From NCBI GenBank assembly GCA_021307315.1, contig JAJSPD010000004.1, positions 1,116,001-1,180,000 of the forward strand: a DNA stretch of 64,000 nucleotides. The letters are read 5' to 3'. A model generated the notes under the pieces. The model did not search any database and was not told the DNA's origin. It saw only the letters and a program-made list of their open reading frames with translations. Each line of letters starts with the position of its first letter. Position 1 is the stretch's first letter. Origin of the DNA: Bisporella sp. PMI_857. Taxonomy: Eukaryota > Ascomycota > Leotiomycetes > Helotiales > Helotiaceae. Made by a program: the position numbers and the translations under genes. This document shows, piece by piece, positions 37,732 through 50,750 of this stretch.

Positions 37732-39190
37732 ATGGAGGGCTCACACATGAATTACAGAGGCAGCGGTGCATCTGCCATCTCCGCACCTTCTCCAATGCGA
37801 GCCGGCACACCTGAGAGTAGACGAGATCCCTTTGGCGATGATATCTCACCAGCAGGAATGCCCGCCAATCCATTCGGCACGCCTGGCACGTCACGGCCTG
37901 CATCGTCCTTCGGTTCATCATCTGCGGTCCGCGGGGTTCCTTCGAGATTCTTCCATTCAAGGAGAGTGCGGAAAGGCGAGGTAGAGCAGCCATGGAAAGC
38001 CAAAAAGGATCCAAAAGAGAAATGGGTCACCATAATCCCACTCATCGGATTGGCTTTGGGATTTGGAATCGCTGGGTTTTTGGTTTACGACGGATATTCT
38101 TCTGTTGTACAGCACAAGTATTGCCCGGTGTACAGCGATGACTTCTCTGGTGGATTGAATACTGACATATGGTCTAAAGAGAGAGAAGTTGGTGGATTCG
38201 GGTAAGCATGATATCATATATGAGAAAGTTGTCGATTTTCTAACTTTCTCCAGCAACGGTCAGTTTGAAGAAACAACTTTGACGGATGAGAACGTTTTCG
38301 TCCAAGGTGGAAAACTTATCATCAAGCCCACTCTTCAAGACGCGAGCCTCATTGAAACCGACTACAAGGTCCTCAACCTCACTGCCGATGGTACCTGCAC
38401 TTCTATTGTAGTAGACAACTGCGTCTCAATAACCAACTCAACCAAAGGGTCGGTCATCCAGCCTGTAAAATCCGGCCGCATCAATACAAAGAAAGGTGCT
38501 ACCATCAAGTACGGGAAGGTCCATGTAACTGCAAAGCTGCCGGAGGGTGATTGGCTCTGGCCTGCTATCTGGATGTTGCCGGTGAATAATACTTACGGCG
38601 ATTGGCCATTATCTGGGGAGATCGACATTGTCGAAAGTCGTGGGAATGACCATACTTACGCACAGGGTGGCAATAACATTGTATCTTCCGCTCTACATTG
38701 GGGCCCTAATGCAGCAAATGATGCTTGGTGGCGCACAAATGTCAAGAGAAGCGCTCTACATACCACATATGCCAAAAAACCCCACCTCTTCGGCTTAGAG
38801 TGGTCTCAGAAATACCTTTTCACATACGTTGATAGCAACCTCTTGCAAGTGCTTTATACGAACTTCAACAAGCCTCTTTGGGAACGAGGAGGATTTCCTT
38901 ATGCCGATAGCAATGGAACCAGGCTAGTGGACCCTTGGACCCAGACTGGACATAATAGTGCTCCCTTTGACCAACCTTTCTACCTCATCCTGAATGTTGC
39001 GGTGGGCGGTACCAACGGATGGTTTCAAGATGGAAAATCTAACAAGCCTTGGGTTGATTACGGTACGACTGCTAAGAGGGAGTTTTGGCGACAAAGAGAG
39101 ACGTGGTACCCAACGTGGCAGAAGAATGGGCAAATGGAAGTCAGTAAGGTCGAGATGTGGCAACAGTGTGACGGTGATGAGGATCTCTAG
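37732..39190 (+). CDS. Membrane-anchored GH16 beta-glucanase-like protein
   Basis: Two exons, 37732-38201 and 38254-39190, give 468 residues. A Ser/Pro/Gly-rich cytosolic head is followed by a hydrophobic anchor at about 98-119 (type II). The GH16 fold begins at YSDDFSGGLN. The catalytic signature GEIDIVESRG lies at about 278-287, with Glu279, Asp281 and Glu284 as the expected nucleophile, helper and acid/base. WLWPAIWMLP and LNVAVGGTNGW are typical of the glucan-binding/laminarinase-like branch. Family members act on beta-1,3- (or mixed-linkage) glucan. With an intact triad this copy may be enzymatic, probably in wall glucan remodelling. It sits divergent to the anchored GH3 gene. Confidence 0.9.
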
Positions 39191-41191
39191 ATTTCTTTTC
39201 GAGGAAAAGCATTATACTAAGCATATGCGATGGTGTTGATACGAATGATTTACAGGCGTCGGCGGATGGATAATTTAGACTGGGACTCTGATTTTGGGGC
39301 ACTACGTACGAGCAGATATGCGTTGAGTCCGCATACAATGCTCTACTTCTCTGTTTTTAATCATCGGCTATACATCGGAAGCTGAAATACGAAATAATTA
39401 CAATCTCGATTTCTGCTTTATTCTTCATTCTGCTCTCCTGATCTGTAATCTCCAGGCTCTGTTTAAATAGCTGTTGTGGGTAAGGAACTACCTCAATTCA
39501 CATTTCTCCTATAGCAGGTCCTCAGCAAGGGAAGGTGCTTGCCTCCTAAATGTCCTGATGTTAGGTTCGAGGTTTAGCGGGAATGGTGCTGCAATTCGAT
39601 GATAGCTACCTTGGAGAATTCCACATTCTTTCCCTTGGGTCTAAGGTTTCCTGTCTAAGAATGATCTTCCGTCCTGTGATACATTGATTTAATACTGGTG
39701 GAAGGATATGTGAGCTCCCGGCCGAGCAATGGACTGGTTGAGGGATATTCACGGTGGTGATGTCCACGGCATAAGTGTTATTCCGGCGTCAATTTGGAGG
39801 ATTGAGGTTATCAGAGAGGACGGGCTGGATCATGTGATAGATCTAAAGATTGAGGCTTCAAAGGCAACTTCTCCTTTCCAGAGCCCGTCCTCTATCAAAT
39901 TTGGACTTCTCAACAGTATATCTCGATCAAAGCAGCATACAATTTAATCTAATGCATACGCCATTCCGTTTCTTGTACAAGTACAATAAATAATGGTGGC
40001 CTGCCGCCAACATGGCGCTAAGAAGCCACGATTGTAGTTGTCCCTACCATTCGGTCGCATCTACAATTTCTCTAAGGTACTCTCCAAATAAATTGCATGT
40101 TCGATTCAAAGTCAGTGGAATTTTCTCTTGAAGTTATTTATCACAATTATTGATATTTATATCCTTTTCATTCTGTATCTCGAATGTTGAAGATTTGTGC
40201 TTCGAGGCTTTCGATCAAAGCCACACAATACACGAGAATCACTCCCACCTTGACGTCATCTCCTTTCTTCTTCTTCTTCGTCTCCTTGTTTTCTTGCAAT
40301 GGCAAACATCAAGCATCGGTCTTATTGCAGGTGGCGGGCTCGTTATTTGTTCCACTTATCGGTTGCTGTTTTGTCTTAGATGATGGTATTGAGCGTTGGA
40401 AAGACGAGATTGGTGCGTGGTGCTGTACCCCTTCGGAGTTTGGGGCTGAGCACAAATGTCACACGAAAGCTGTGAATCTATTCGGCTCAGCAGTTACTCC
40501 CCATATGTTTATCATGTGAAAAGTTTAAGTTGTGGCATTTGCAATCGTGGATTTTCTATGTTTTGCGTTCTTTTATGATTCTATCTGCGTTCTGGCTGTC
40601 AGCTGGAAGCTCCTATCGCGCAGGCCGTGGCGATGGCGACGAACAGCTTCATGCTGCTTGAAGTTTCATTGGATATTCAGTTTCGCAGGGTATTCTCTCG
40701 CACTTCCAATGAGGCATCGCAAAGACCCCGGCAATGTGCGCTGAACATGGGCTGTGGCTGCAACAGATGACGAGATTTCCAAGGTTCGCACAATGTGGGC
40801 AACGACTTCTCGTAGAATAACTGTGGGTGTTATGGATGCAATTACTTTTTGTCTCGTGGACTACACGTAGCCTTAATCAAATAGGTTGTGACTTGGAGGG
40901 CTGGTATAGGCAACTCTTTAAGTTTCTATTTCCACGAACCATACTTTGTATAGCGAGTATTGATGCATCGAAGAGCTGCGACTGTCTCGGAGATCTTGCG
41001 AGACACTACATAAGCTATGTGCGTGTGCAGAGGTTCATGAAATGTTAGGCAGTCACCCATGTAGGAGTCTATGTCTAACTAAGAGTGCAAGTAGCAGTTT
41101 ATGGAGTTACTTGCGAGGCTTCGGAGACACCTCCCGGCCAGATACAGTGCTTACGGCTGCTGATAGAGCAGTAAATCGAATCTGACAAACG

Positions 41192-41208
41192 TTTTTTTTT
41201 TTTTTTTT
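41192..41208. repeat. T17 homopolymer
   Basis: Seventeen uninterrupted T in intergenic DNA. Confidence 0.9.
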
Positions 41209-43421
41209 AAAGATTCGACCTTGCGTTCTTTCCCGAGTCTTCCGGTGCCTGAGCTCTCATTATCGGGGTTCTCTCGGCACAATCGGTCGGTTGTCTTTCT
41301 CCATGTGACACGGCATCAAAAGGTGACACCGGCTGAGCACAACTTCCGCGCTGCATATTGAAGCACCTTTAAATGACCATTTCAATAACAGCAGTCAGCT
41401 GCCATGAGCGTTTTAGGCACCGCCTTCGCCAAACAGAGGGTCTAGGTAGCATTTCGTGGCCACCTAGCTGCTGTCTATTCGTCACCTAAGATTGAAGTTG
41501 TGGTTACACGTTCAGTCTAAACGTTACAATAATCTAGATTGATTATTGAATTCCATTTCTTGCATTGCAGCGTGACAAGAGCTGGATTTGGAAACCACAA
41601 CGAAATGATTTAATGCTGCTTTTGCTTGTTCTCAGCTTCAGGATATCATCATGACATCCTCGGTGAAATAATCATAAATATCTATAATGCAGTCATAGTT
41701 GGTCTTACTTGACAACACGGCATGCATCTGTCTACTATTTGAGATCCGCTTATTGTCAACAAGGAACCAATCCAAACACCCGCTGTCACTCATGTGGAGA
41801 GCAGACTTATAAAAGCCTCATCTAGACAGTCTGGGAAATATAATCTAGACTTTGTAGGTAGAATTTTTTCTTTTTTTTTCCCCTTTTTTTCTCTCTCGGA
41901 AAGATCTAGAGAAGGTCCCGCCTGGAAGAGTGCTATCGCAAAAGCATTCAGATAAGAATTAAATATCCCTGAGAGATCGCTGGAACTCTCAAGTGATAGT
42001 CTTCTGATCAAAGATGGATCAGATGCCACGCTAACACACAGTACTGTAGATTATAACCACTAGGATATGCGGCTCTTATCTACGGATCACTTTCTGTTGT
42101 TGCTCTTCCTTCCTTGTCTTCATATTTAGTTGTGGTTTTGCTGGTACCGACTCTGACATGCTTTAGCGACAGACATTCCCAACATGACTTGAATATAACT
42201 TGGTAAAAATACAAATAATTAATTATTGCACATTCTCCACCAGCGCGTAAGGGAGATAGACGGAAATAGGGCTGAGTTTTGTAAGACATTGCATACAAAC
42301 TTTACCAGCTAAAATTTGATGGCAGCCATGATGCTCGCTTAACTTAGTTCCAAAACGGACAAAGCCCAAGTCCCAATTTGGCGTTCAGGGGTACCAAGAT
42401 GGGATTATCAGGGGCAATTCAGCCACTTGCAGGGATTACAATATTCCGTTGTATGCCGTAGAAGTAAGTAAAGCAGAGGCACAAGAAATTTCCTCAAATC
42501 GAGACCAAAATGGATTTTATATGTCATAGAGTCTTGGAAACCAAAGCGGCAGAGCGAAAGAAATAGTTCCGGTTTCGTACCTGGGGTCGAAGGTTGAGGT
42601 GGCAAGAGTTCTGTGTTCAAGGCGTTGGGCGGTGGAATGTGAGATCTCAACGGCCAGCACACCATTGGCAATTATTGAAAATCGCTCGCTTCCAGCTCAA
42701 CATCACTTCCCGATTCAGCTCCAGAACAATGAATGACAACAACGACTCATCTGTTCATCCAAAGAGATTCTGGACATTTCCCGTGCGATAACGAAGAAGA
42801 GACCCTCACGGAAACCGGATCCGCCATTATTGAAATTTGATGTACGAGACAGCGGCACATCATATCGTGTTGCACCAGCTTGGAAGATGGCACGGTCCTA
42901 TGCTCATTTCCACTACAAGAGCCGGTCGTCACTCTGCCGTAGTGGCACCCTCCCCGTGGCTTCGCCATCTATGCTGAGCAATTTGATGTTCGTAGCGGCA
43001 GTTGGGCTTTCAGAGTAAAAATATATCGGTGGCTTTACTAAGCTATGGTCGGGCGAGACGCCGGTTCCAAACTACTAAGTCGCAAATTGCAACATACTCA
43101 AATCAGTCTCGTTGCTCAGACATCGTGCCAGAGGGCAGGCCTCGCACTGACTTCTCTTTCGTATATGCGTTTGGACTACTGGTCTGAGACTTGTAGAATG
43201 TGGCGAATCGCAAAGCTCGAAAGGTCATAGTAATACGGGATCATTATTGAGCGAGTGGAGGAAAGCTTCCCTTAGCTTTGATATAAAAAATTTTAGATTT
43301 TTTTTTTTTCAGATTCATGCTTTTGTAGAGCTGGCCCATCATAATTAGTGGATTCTTTGCAGTCAGCGGATCTGAGAGTCGAAGCTATTTCTCTCGTGCT
43401 AAGTAGAGATAACCATTTTAA

Positions 43422-43445
43422 GCTCTCTCTCTCCCTCTCTCTCTC
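43422..43445. repeat. (CT)n microsatellite
   Basis: CT dinucleotide repeat interrupted once by an extra C, in intergenic DNA. Confidence 0.85.
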
Positions 43446-44809
43446 GTTTACTGTACGTAGAGGAGCTGGGGCGGGTCGGTGGTGGATGGCGCTAAAAACG
43501 GAACCCGCTCTCGTGTTCTGCCGGCCCCTCTTTTCTCCCTCACCAGCAATAGGCGGCCATCCCCTCAACCAACCATGACAGCAAACCCCACCAGCGCCTG
43601 AGAAAAGTCTCCTGGAAGCAAGTCAGCTATCTTGAGGCTGGCCGGCGGGCGGGCCAGGTAGGGTGGGTGGCTGGATAATTATTGAACCTTTTGCAGTACA
43701 GTACATCCAGACAGGGGTTACGGAAGTACAGGCTTTGACGGTTTCCTTTCTATCCATGCCATAAGTAGTGTGAGTGACGATGCAGGGGAGCAGGAGAATA
43801 TGGAAATGCGCGTAAGTGGGGAGGTTATGGGGGAGGACAAGCAATGAGTTTGAATCATTATATTTATGGGATGAGCACACATACTTGATTACCATATGTA
43901 GGGTATGTTTATGTATCTATCTATGTATGATGCTTCCAAACTTATCGAAATCTTCTTCAACGCCATCATCGGAATAACCTTGACGTGTCTCCTGGGTCTT
44001 TTTGGAGCTTGGAGTCACATTCTAGGCACTCATCCGATGGGCTACATATACGACGATATAGGTCTGGCGTGGAGGAAACGCCGAAACAAAAGCTGAACTG
44101 AAGTGAACGACAGTACCTAACCCGCTGATATCAAATTCGGGTAAATCCCCATAATAATGAGCAGCGGTGATCTACAATAGCCTCTACTTACAGTAAGTGA
44201 GTAAGTACAGTAGTCGACATTCCCCCCTCCCCCCCACTTCATCGTCTGTTTTGATATAATCGACACAGGGTTCCAGATTGCCCCTGTCTTTGCCCCCCTG
44301 CTCCACCACAACAACACGATTTTTTTTTTCTACGTGCCCGGCCGGCCGTTCCTGCTTGTTGAGCCTGTTTTTAGATATATTAACTTACTACGGTGTGGTA
44401 GCTTCTCCGAGTCGCCCCATTCCCAGCCGCATGGGCTAGCATTTGGAAACTATCGTGTAGCCCTGGTCGTCTGGGCCATCACCTACCATCCCTAAAGTGT
44501 ATCAGTATCTGCTGTTCATAGCCACGGTTTTCCTGCATCAACCGTGCATCCCCTTACGCTCTTGCTCTCTCTTCTCTAACCCTTTTTTTTTCTCCTTTAG
44601 TTTTGAATTTGGTTCCACACGCCTGGCCCGATCACGAACAAGCACAAAGAACCAGAACCAAGACTAGCTAGCATCACTAACCTCACACGCATCAAAACTC
44701 GACGCGGCAAGCCATTCGAAAGTAGCGCCTTTCCCTTTTGGTTCCTGCCCCATTTGCCCAGTGTAGGCCGACCTCTACAGCGGGGCCTGGAGTCTTGAGA
44801 GCCCTCTTA

Positions 44810-44823
44810 CCCCCCCCCCCCCC
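44810..44823. repeat. C14 homopolymer
   Basis: Fourteen uninterrupted C about 400 bases before the GT2 start codon, in a pyrimidine-rich leader-like region. Confidence 0.9.
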
Positions 44824-45221
44824 AAATAAACTCAACTTCAAACATCCTTGAGCAACTCTTTCCGCCCATCTTCGTCCACTCGCGCATGGTTCGTTGCGTC
44901 GGACATATACCCCCCCAGCCTGCTGCCACCCTTCATGCTCTTTCGTTGTCCTACTTTCGTTTCAATTCTCTTCAAATTGCGCCGCTATCAATACTACCAC
45001 GACATACCGCAAAGGTAGCTGTCTGTGATAGTTTGACCTGCTTAGCAAAATCATACGCCAACTCAACATCTGCTATATGATATCTACCTAATCACACAAC
45101 CTTCAGTCACTCGTTTCAAGAAGGTCAAGAACTCAGGTCAGGGCTTGGAGAAGATTACACCCAACTTCCAGGGCTTCTTTCCGTCAGATAATCGACTTGG
45201 CAATCAGATACCGACATAGAG

Positions 45222-48152
45222 ATGGGAATAGGAAGCTATTTCAAGGCAAAGGCGCCTGCGCCCCAGCCTACCTCTCCAGAGGTCGCCAACGAGAAGAGAA
45301 CTTCCGGATCTCCACACAACAGCTACAACATGGAACTACAACCGCCGGCTTCAAGATTTGGATCTTCAAGAAACTCAATCTCCAACCGCTCAACGCAAAG
45401 TTCAACCTTCCTGGATGATATCAAGCATGAAGTAATGGTAAACTACCTATACCAACAACAGTGTTCGCATCTATGGGTCAGTGATGGAAGTGGAGAGGTG
45501 GAAGGTGTTCTCCTCAGGAAATCAAAAAACACATACATGGCTTGCCCACCACAACTGGGCGAATCTCCATTCGCCGCTGCATGTTCTGCGCTCAATGTTC
45601 AGGTAAGAGGACTCACTCGAGTCCACCACAAGTTGCTAATATTTGCAGTGTGCAATGACCGTCAACTCCCGAGTTATCAAGACATTTTTGCAGTGGTCTC
45701 CCGACGCCGTCGACGTTCCACTAATGAACGGCCTGCGGATACAAATCTTGCCCACAATCGAAGATTTACCTCGGGCACGAAAACATCAGTTTGCAGCATT
45801 CATTGCTTCAGAATCGCTCTTGGTTGTCTGGGATGATGAGGCTTTACACTTGGTTGAGCGTGCCAAAGAGATTGAGTCTGAGCTCATGCAATTGGTATGG
45901 AAGACCGGCGAGGTTGGTGATGATGATGAAAAGAAGGGTGCTCAAGTTCCTGAATATGAGATCGATGAAGAAAGTGGAGAGATCATACCTGAGAAGCGAC
46001 CGCTGCACTTACAAAATACTGTCTTGGTTTCTCTCACTATGATCCTGATCATGACCACCCTCGGTGCTGGTGCCCGCCAACTGACTGTCGAAGTCCGTGT
46101 TGATGGAAGCTATATTCGTCTTGCGCTGCTTGCTCTGACGCCGGTTCAGATCTTCTTCACCCTCTTTTTCGGTCAAGTCATCATTGGTTGTTTGGCTCAG
46201 CTGTTCGGCCCCGTCCGACAGTTGACCATCAACTCCAAATTCTACTCAGCCAAAGCTCCTCCTCGCCTGCAGAGCTCTATCCTGCCACACATTACTATTC
46301 AGTGTCCCGTCTACAAGGAGGGGTTGAACTCCGTCATTGCTCCCACCGTCAAGTCCATCAAGCAAGCCATCTCTACCTACGAACTGCAAGGCGGATCTGC
46401 AAACATGTTCATCAATGACGATGGTCTCCAGATCATCTCTGAGGAAGAGCGACGTGCAAGAATTGATTTCTATGCTGACCACAGCATTGGATGGACCGCA
46501 AGACCAAAACATGGCGATAACTTTATAAGAAAAGGAAAATGTAAGATTCCATTTATGCGATCGTGGCCAAGATTGATGCTGACCATATAAACAGTCAAGA
46601 AAGTAAGCCTTGAAACATTTACTTACCAATCATAACTGTTTTTTTTAGCTCTGGTGGAATGTTCAGACGTCACCAGACTACTTCCTGTAGCAGGTGGCTG
46701 AATCTAAGCAATTTCCTTGGCCCTCACAAATGTTGGTTGGGTGGTTACTGACGATCATTTCTCAATTAGGCTTCAAATATGAACTATGGTCTTAATATCT
46801 CGTGTATGGTTGAAGATAGATTGAACTTGATCCAGCGACCTGTTGACTGGACTCAAGCCGACGAGGCTCAAGCATATGACAGGGTGCTTAGGGAAGTTCT
46901 GACTGAGAATGGGCGTGCCTGGGCCGATGGCAACATTCGTGTTGGAGATTATATTCTCCTCAGTAAGTTCTCGTTTGAAATATTTACTCAGAGATGCTGA
47001 TCATGGAAAGTTGATTCCGATACTCGTGTTCCTGCCGATTGTCTTCTAGATGCATGCTCTGAGATGGAACAATCTCCTGAAGTCGGTATCATGCAATTCT
47101 CCTCTGGGGTCATGCAAGTTGTCAACACTTACTTTGAAAACGGTATTACTTTCTTCACCAACTTGATCTACAGCGCCATTCGGTACACTGTTTCCAACGG
47201 TGATGTTGCGCCATTCGTCGGTCATAATGCAATTCTGCGCTGGTCGGCTATTCAACAGGTTTCCTACACGGATGAGGATAACTATGAAAAGTTCTGGTCC
47301 GAATCTCACGTGTCCGAGGATTTCGATATGTCGCTCCGTCTCCAGGTCAATGGTTACACCATCCGTCTTGCTGCTTGGGCTGGCGAAGGATTCAAGGAGG
47401 GTGTGTCGCTCACCGTCTACGATGAACTTGCAAGATGGGAGAAGTATGCCTACGGCTGTAACGAACTGCTTTTCCACCCGATTCGCAAATGGATATACAG
47501 AGGCCCATTCACTCCGTTATTCCGCACCTTCCTGTTCTCCAACATTCGTTTCACCTCAAAAGTCACCATTATCTCCTACATCGGTACCTATTATGCTATT
47601 GGTGCTGCTTGGATCATGACTACTGCGAACTACTTCGCTATAGGATGGTTCAACGGTTACCTGGACAAGTACTATGTCGACTCCTGGAAAGTTTGGTTCT
47701 CCATCATCATCGTCTTCAACGGTCTTGGGAACATTGCTCTTGCTGTTATGCGTTACAGAATCGGCGAGAGAAGTCTACTATATGCACTTTTCGAGAACTT
47801 TAAGTGGACCATCATGTTGGCCATCTTTCTTGGTGGTCTTTCGCTACACGTCTCCCAGGCGCTTCTTGCTCACATGTTTGAAATCGACATGACCTGGGGT
47901 GCCACTTCCAAGGAAGCTGAGTTCAGTAACTTCTTCATTGAGGTGCCCAAGGTGCTCAAGAAGTTCTTCTTCTCATTTGCGTTCTCACTTATCGGCATTG
48001 CTGGTATGATCATCATGGCCGTTGCACCTTTTGTCCCATACGACTGGAGAATCAAGGATTTCGTTGCCATACTTCCCATGGCTACTGTCACCGCCAGTCA
48101 CTTGCTGTTGCCGCTTGCCCTCAACCCAGCGTTGATGACATTCTCGTGGTAA
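45222..48152 (+). CDS. Family 2 glycosyltransferase, polysaccharide synthase-like
   Basis: Five exons fit by phase: 45222-45602, 45649-46540, 46595-46602 (8 bases), 46770-46962 and 47011-48152, for 871 residues. A disordered head is followed by a soluble N-domain, membrane segments at about 250-310, a GT2 catalytic core and a C-terminal membrane bundle of about six segments. In the core are NDDG (about 383-386), the DSD motif LLIDSDTRVPAD (about 493-495), SEDFDMSL (Glu594-Asp595 region) and ELARWEKYAYGC at about 631, the place of the Q/RxxRW motif of processive synthases. The layout matches the fungal GT2 proteins related to ZtGT2/FgGT2, which are needed for hyphal growth on surfaces and for plant infection. 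The polymer made is not established. Chitin synthase is less likely, as its QRRRW block is missing. Confidence 0.87.
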
Positions 48153-49542
48153 ACATTATCAGGACCGCCGTTGTATATTGAGCAGAGCTCATCCCGAATA
48201 TATGGATATGGCATAATTGTTAATGGTAAATTGGGAAGTTTGTATGTGTGGATCATTTCTTCGCAGATGAGAAAGACTCGCACAAGACGAATCTCAGGCT
48301 TAGGCAAACTGCATAAAGCGTTGCATTTTAAACACTCATTATAGTAATTCTAAAGAATATTCAGGGAGTTCGCTGGAAATGATCATAGACTTGGGTGGGC
48401 AGTGGCCTCATGGAGTTTGAATTAATGTACATATAGACATTTCCATGGACGGCATGGTGGATCAGTGGGTAACGAATTCCCTTGAGTACAATGATAATAC
48501 AAATATACCAATCACTCTACATTGTGATTATGTTACTCTGCTAAGCGTCCTCACTTGTTTCTCCCCTGCACAAATTGATCGAAGTAAAGGTCAGCAGCCA
48601 ACTTCTTCTGCATTTACTTCATCACGTCTACCACGAGGCATATATCAAATTCGTAATTCACATATCATCTTACCTCATATTCCCAACCTCTCTTCTCCAC
48701 ATCACGCAATGCCTATCATACCCATCCCTCACCGGAGCCTAGACTTCCCAGAACCCAACACCAAGGTTCGTCCTTCCGAATATACGGATGTCCCGAGAAA
48801 TGCAATATCCAACACCTTAAGGTGTCCCGGCTCTCAGTACGGAACCTTTCACCTGCAGGCGTGCCAACCTTTCAGCTTCGTCAATACGGCAAGCTCGCGT
48901 ATTTCCACAGACACTGGTCTTTGCTTGACCGCTTAGTTGGCGATGGGGTTTAGCAACTCGATGGCGGCCTTACACGTGGCGGGTGGATGCGGCGTTTTCG
49001 ATGGCCGTGCTTACGGGAAGTTTTAAAAAAATAAAAATTCGACGGACCCAATGCACCGGTTCTTTGTCGGTTTGTGAGACGTTTGTTTGAGAGCCCTTCT
49101 GATAAGGATTTCTGTGTCGGTGAGAAAACTGGTTCTGTCTGACAGGAATAGATAAGGAGGCGGCACGAAGCTTTTCAGGCTGCAGGCTGCAGCAGGTATG
49201 TGTCACGATTGCCATGTACTTATGGCGTGTTTCTTGTTTTTCCTCGTTTCCCTGCTTTCTTGGTTGGGGGAGTTTACTTTTGTTTCAACTAGCCTTGGTC
49301 ATGTCTGGATTACCTGTTCGGGAAAAATGGGCTGAAAGTTGAAATACATCAGAGACATACGGGACGGAAGGGGAAATATTGACGGGATATTTCATAGAAG
49401 GCTGGTTCGAGCACGGGTGATTGATGTTTTGTGTTACTGTGTAATCGCCTGGAAACCCATGGACGTGAGGTCTGACCTTGTCCTGACCATTCTGTTGCCT
49501 CGATCAAAGATCTTCTAATCTAGGAGTCACCCTAGTTCAATC
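48153..49542. other. Spacer between GT2 gene and Tc1-like element
   Basis: About 1.4 kb without a supported gene. A 163-codon frame at 48445-48936 has no recognisable domain. The left TA of the transposon target duplication is at 49543-49544. Confidence 0.45.
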
Positions 49543-49544
49543 TA

Positions 49545-49652
49545 CAGTAGGGTGCAAAAAGTCTCGACACCCCCCCCTGTAGGCCAAGAGCTTTCTATGC
49601 CTAATTCGTACGCGTCGACATGGCCGCTTTTTGAGAGGATTTTGTAAACAAC
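49545..49652 (+). repeat. Left terminal inverted repeat
   Basis: 108 bases that match the reverse complement of the right end, differing only by an extra C in a C8/C7 run as far as I can compare by eye. Confidence 0.9.
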
Positions 49653-49671
49653 AAGACGTTCTACAGCTACA

Positions 49672-50727
49672 ATGGGTCGTCGACAAGAGGTATCCCCTCA
49701 AATGAGGGCTCGAATCTGTGAGCTACGCTCTCTTCAATGGTCATACAATCGAATTCATCAAAAATACCCTGAAATACCTTTATCAACGATCAGAGGCGTG
49801 ATTCAACGCGCATCTTCTCAAGCCAATTTCAAGTCAAAACCACGTTCTGGCCGACGTCATGCTCTTTCTGATGAACAACGCGATCATGTGTACGACATTG
49901 TCAATCATACGAATCCTCATATTAAGCTGCGAGATCTATTGCGCGAAGTCGACGACGTAGTCAAAAAGCGATCCTTTCAAGGCTTACTACGAGAAATGAA
50001 TAAAAAAAAATGGCTTCAACTTAAACGACCTGCTATTCAACAACACTACGCAGACGCTCGATTAGCGTAGGCAATCGATCATTAACACTATACTTTGAAT
50101 GATTGGAAAAAGGTTACATGGTCGGATGAGTATACAGTAGAACGAGGAGTTGGAAAAAAGCCTATTTGGACTTTCGTACGGCCAAAGGATCAAATACGAG
50201 AAGGCGACGTACAACCTGTTCAAGCTTCTGGCAAAGGAGTAAAAAAGATGCTTTGAGCCGCGTTCGGGCATGACAGGCGGACGGGATTAGTACCTCTTGA
50301 TGGTGATCCTTTAGCTCCACGTCAAGGAGTCACTTCTTGGGTTATTAGAGCGTTATATCAAGCTTTTCTTTCTGATATTATGGTAGAAGGAAGAAAGTTT
50401 ATGCACGACGGCGCAGGACCACATAGAGGGCAGATTGTAAAGGATATTTTGAGAGAAATGAGTATTCGAGTCATGTCATGGCCCGCGTATTCTTCTGATT
50501 TGAATCCTATAGAGAATCTATGGGCTTTAATGAAAGCAGAGTTATATCGATTACATCCTGAACTTGAGCATGCTCCTGATACGGATGAGACTTTGGATGC
50601 TCTGATTAAGGGTGCTCAGGAAGCATGGCATGCTATAGATAATGGGATTTTGTACAGATTAGCTACTACTATGGAGGATCGAGTTCAAGCTGTAATAGAT
50701 AGTAAAGGATGGTACACTAAATATTAA
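49672..50727 (+). pseudogene. Tc1-like DD34E transposase with three stops
   Basis: One reading frame of 351 codons plus stop, interrupted by TAG (50068-50070), TAA (50083-50085) and TGA (50254-50256) but with no frame shift. The N-terminal half is a paired helix-turn-helix DNA-binding region (MRARICELRSLQWSYNRI, then SGRRHALSDEQRDHVY). The catalytic part has WSDEYTVERG (first Asp), MHDGAGPHRG (second Asp) and SSDLNPIENLW (Glu), with 34 residues between the last Asp and Glu. This is the DD34E pattern of Tc1 transposases. The three stops can each be explained by one transition (CAG to TAG, CAA to TAA, TGG to TGA), as expected from RIP. Length is normal for the family. Confidence 0.92.
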
Positions 50728-50750
50728 TATTTGAAGCTTCAAACCACCAG

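Larger units (their letters stand above)
39191..45221. other. 6 kb region upstream of the GT2 gene
   Basis: No gene is supported in this long stretch. It contains a T17 run at 41192-41208, a CT repeat at about 43422-43445, a C14 run at 44810-44823 and other T-rich tracts near 41865-41890, 43292-43310 and 44581-44592. The last 800 bases are C/T-rich, like a long 5' leader. A 64-codon open frame at 44886-45080 starts with ATG and ends 141 bases before the GT2 start codon, so it could be an upstream open frame. A 63-residue hydrophobic frame at 43905-44096 is not supported by anything else. Confidence 0.45.

Noticed and set aside
43905..44096. 63-codon hydrophobic frame
   Set aside because: A single membrane-like segment without homology or splice context is weak support in 6 kb of non-coding DNA.
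45222..48152. Chitin synthase reading of the GT2 gene
   Set aside because: The catalytic core lacks the chitin synthase QRRRW block; ARWEKYAYGC and the membrane layout fit the ZtGT2-like group better.
48445..48936. 163-codon plus-strand frame
   Set aside because: Long for chance, but composition is irregular (Pro/Ser/His-rich), with no domain and no neighbouring exons.
49380..49420. tRNA-like GGTTCGAGC motif
   Set aside because: The surrounding bases do not fold into a cloverleaf with acceptor and anticodon stems.
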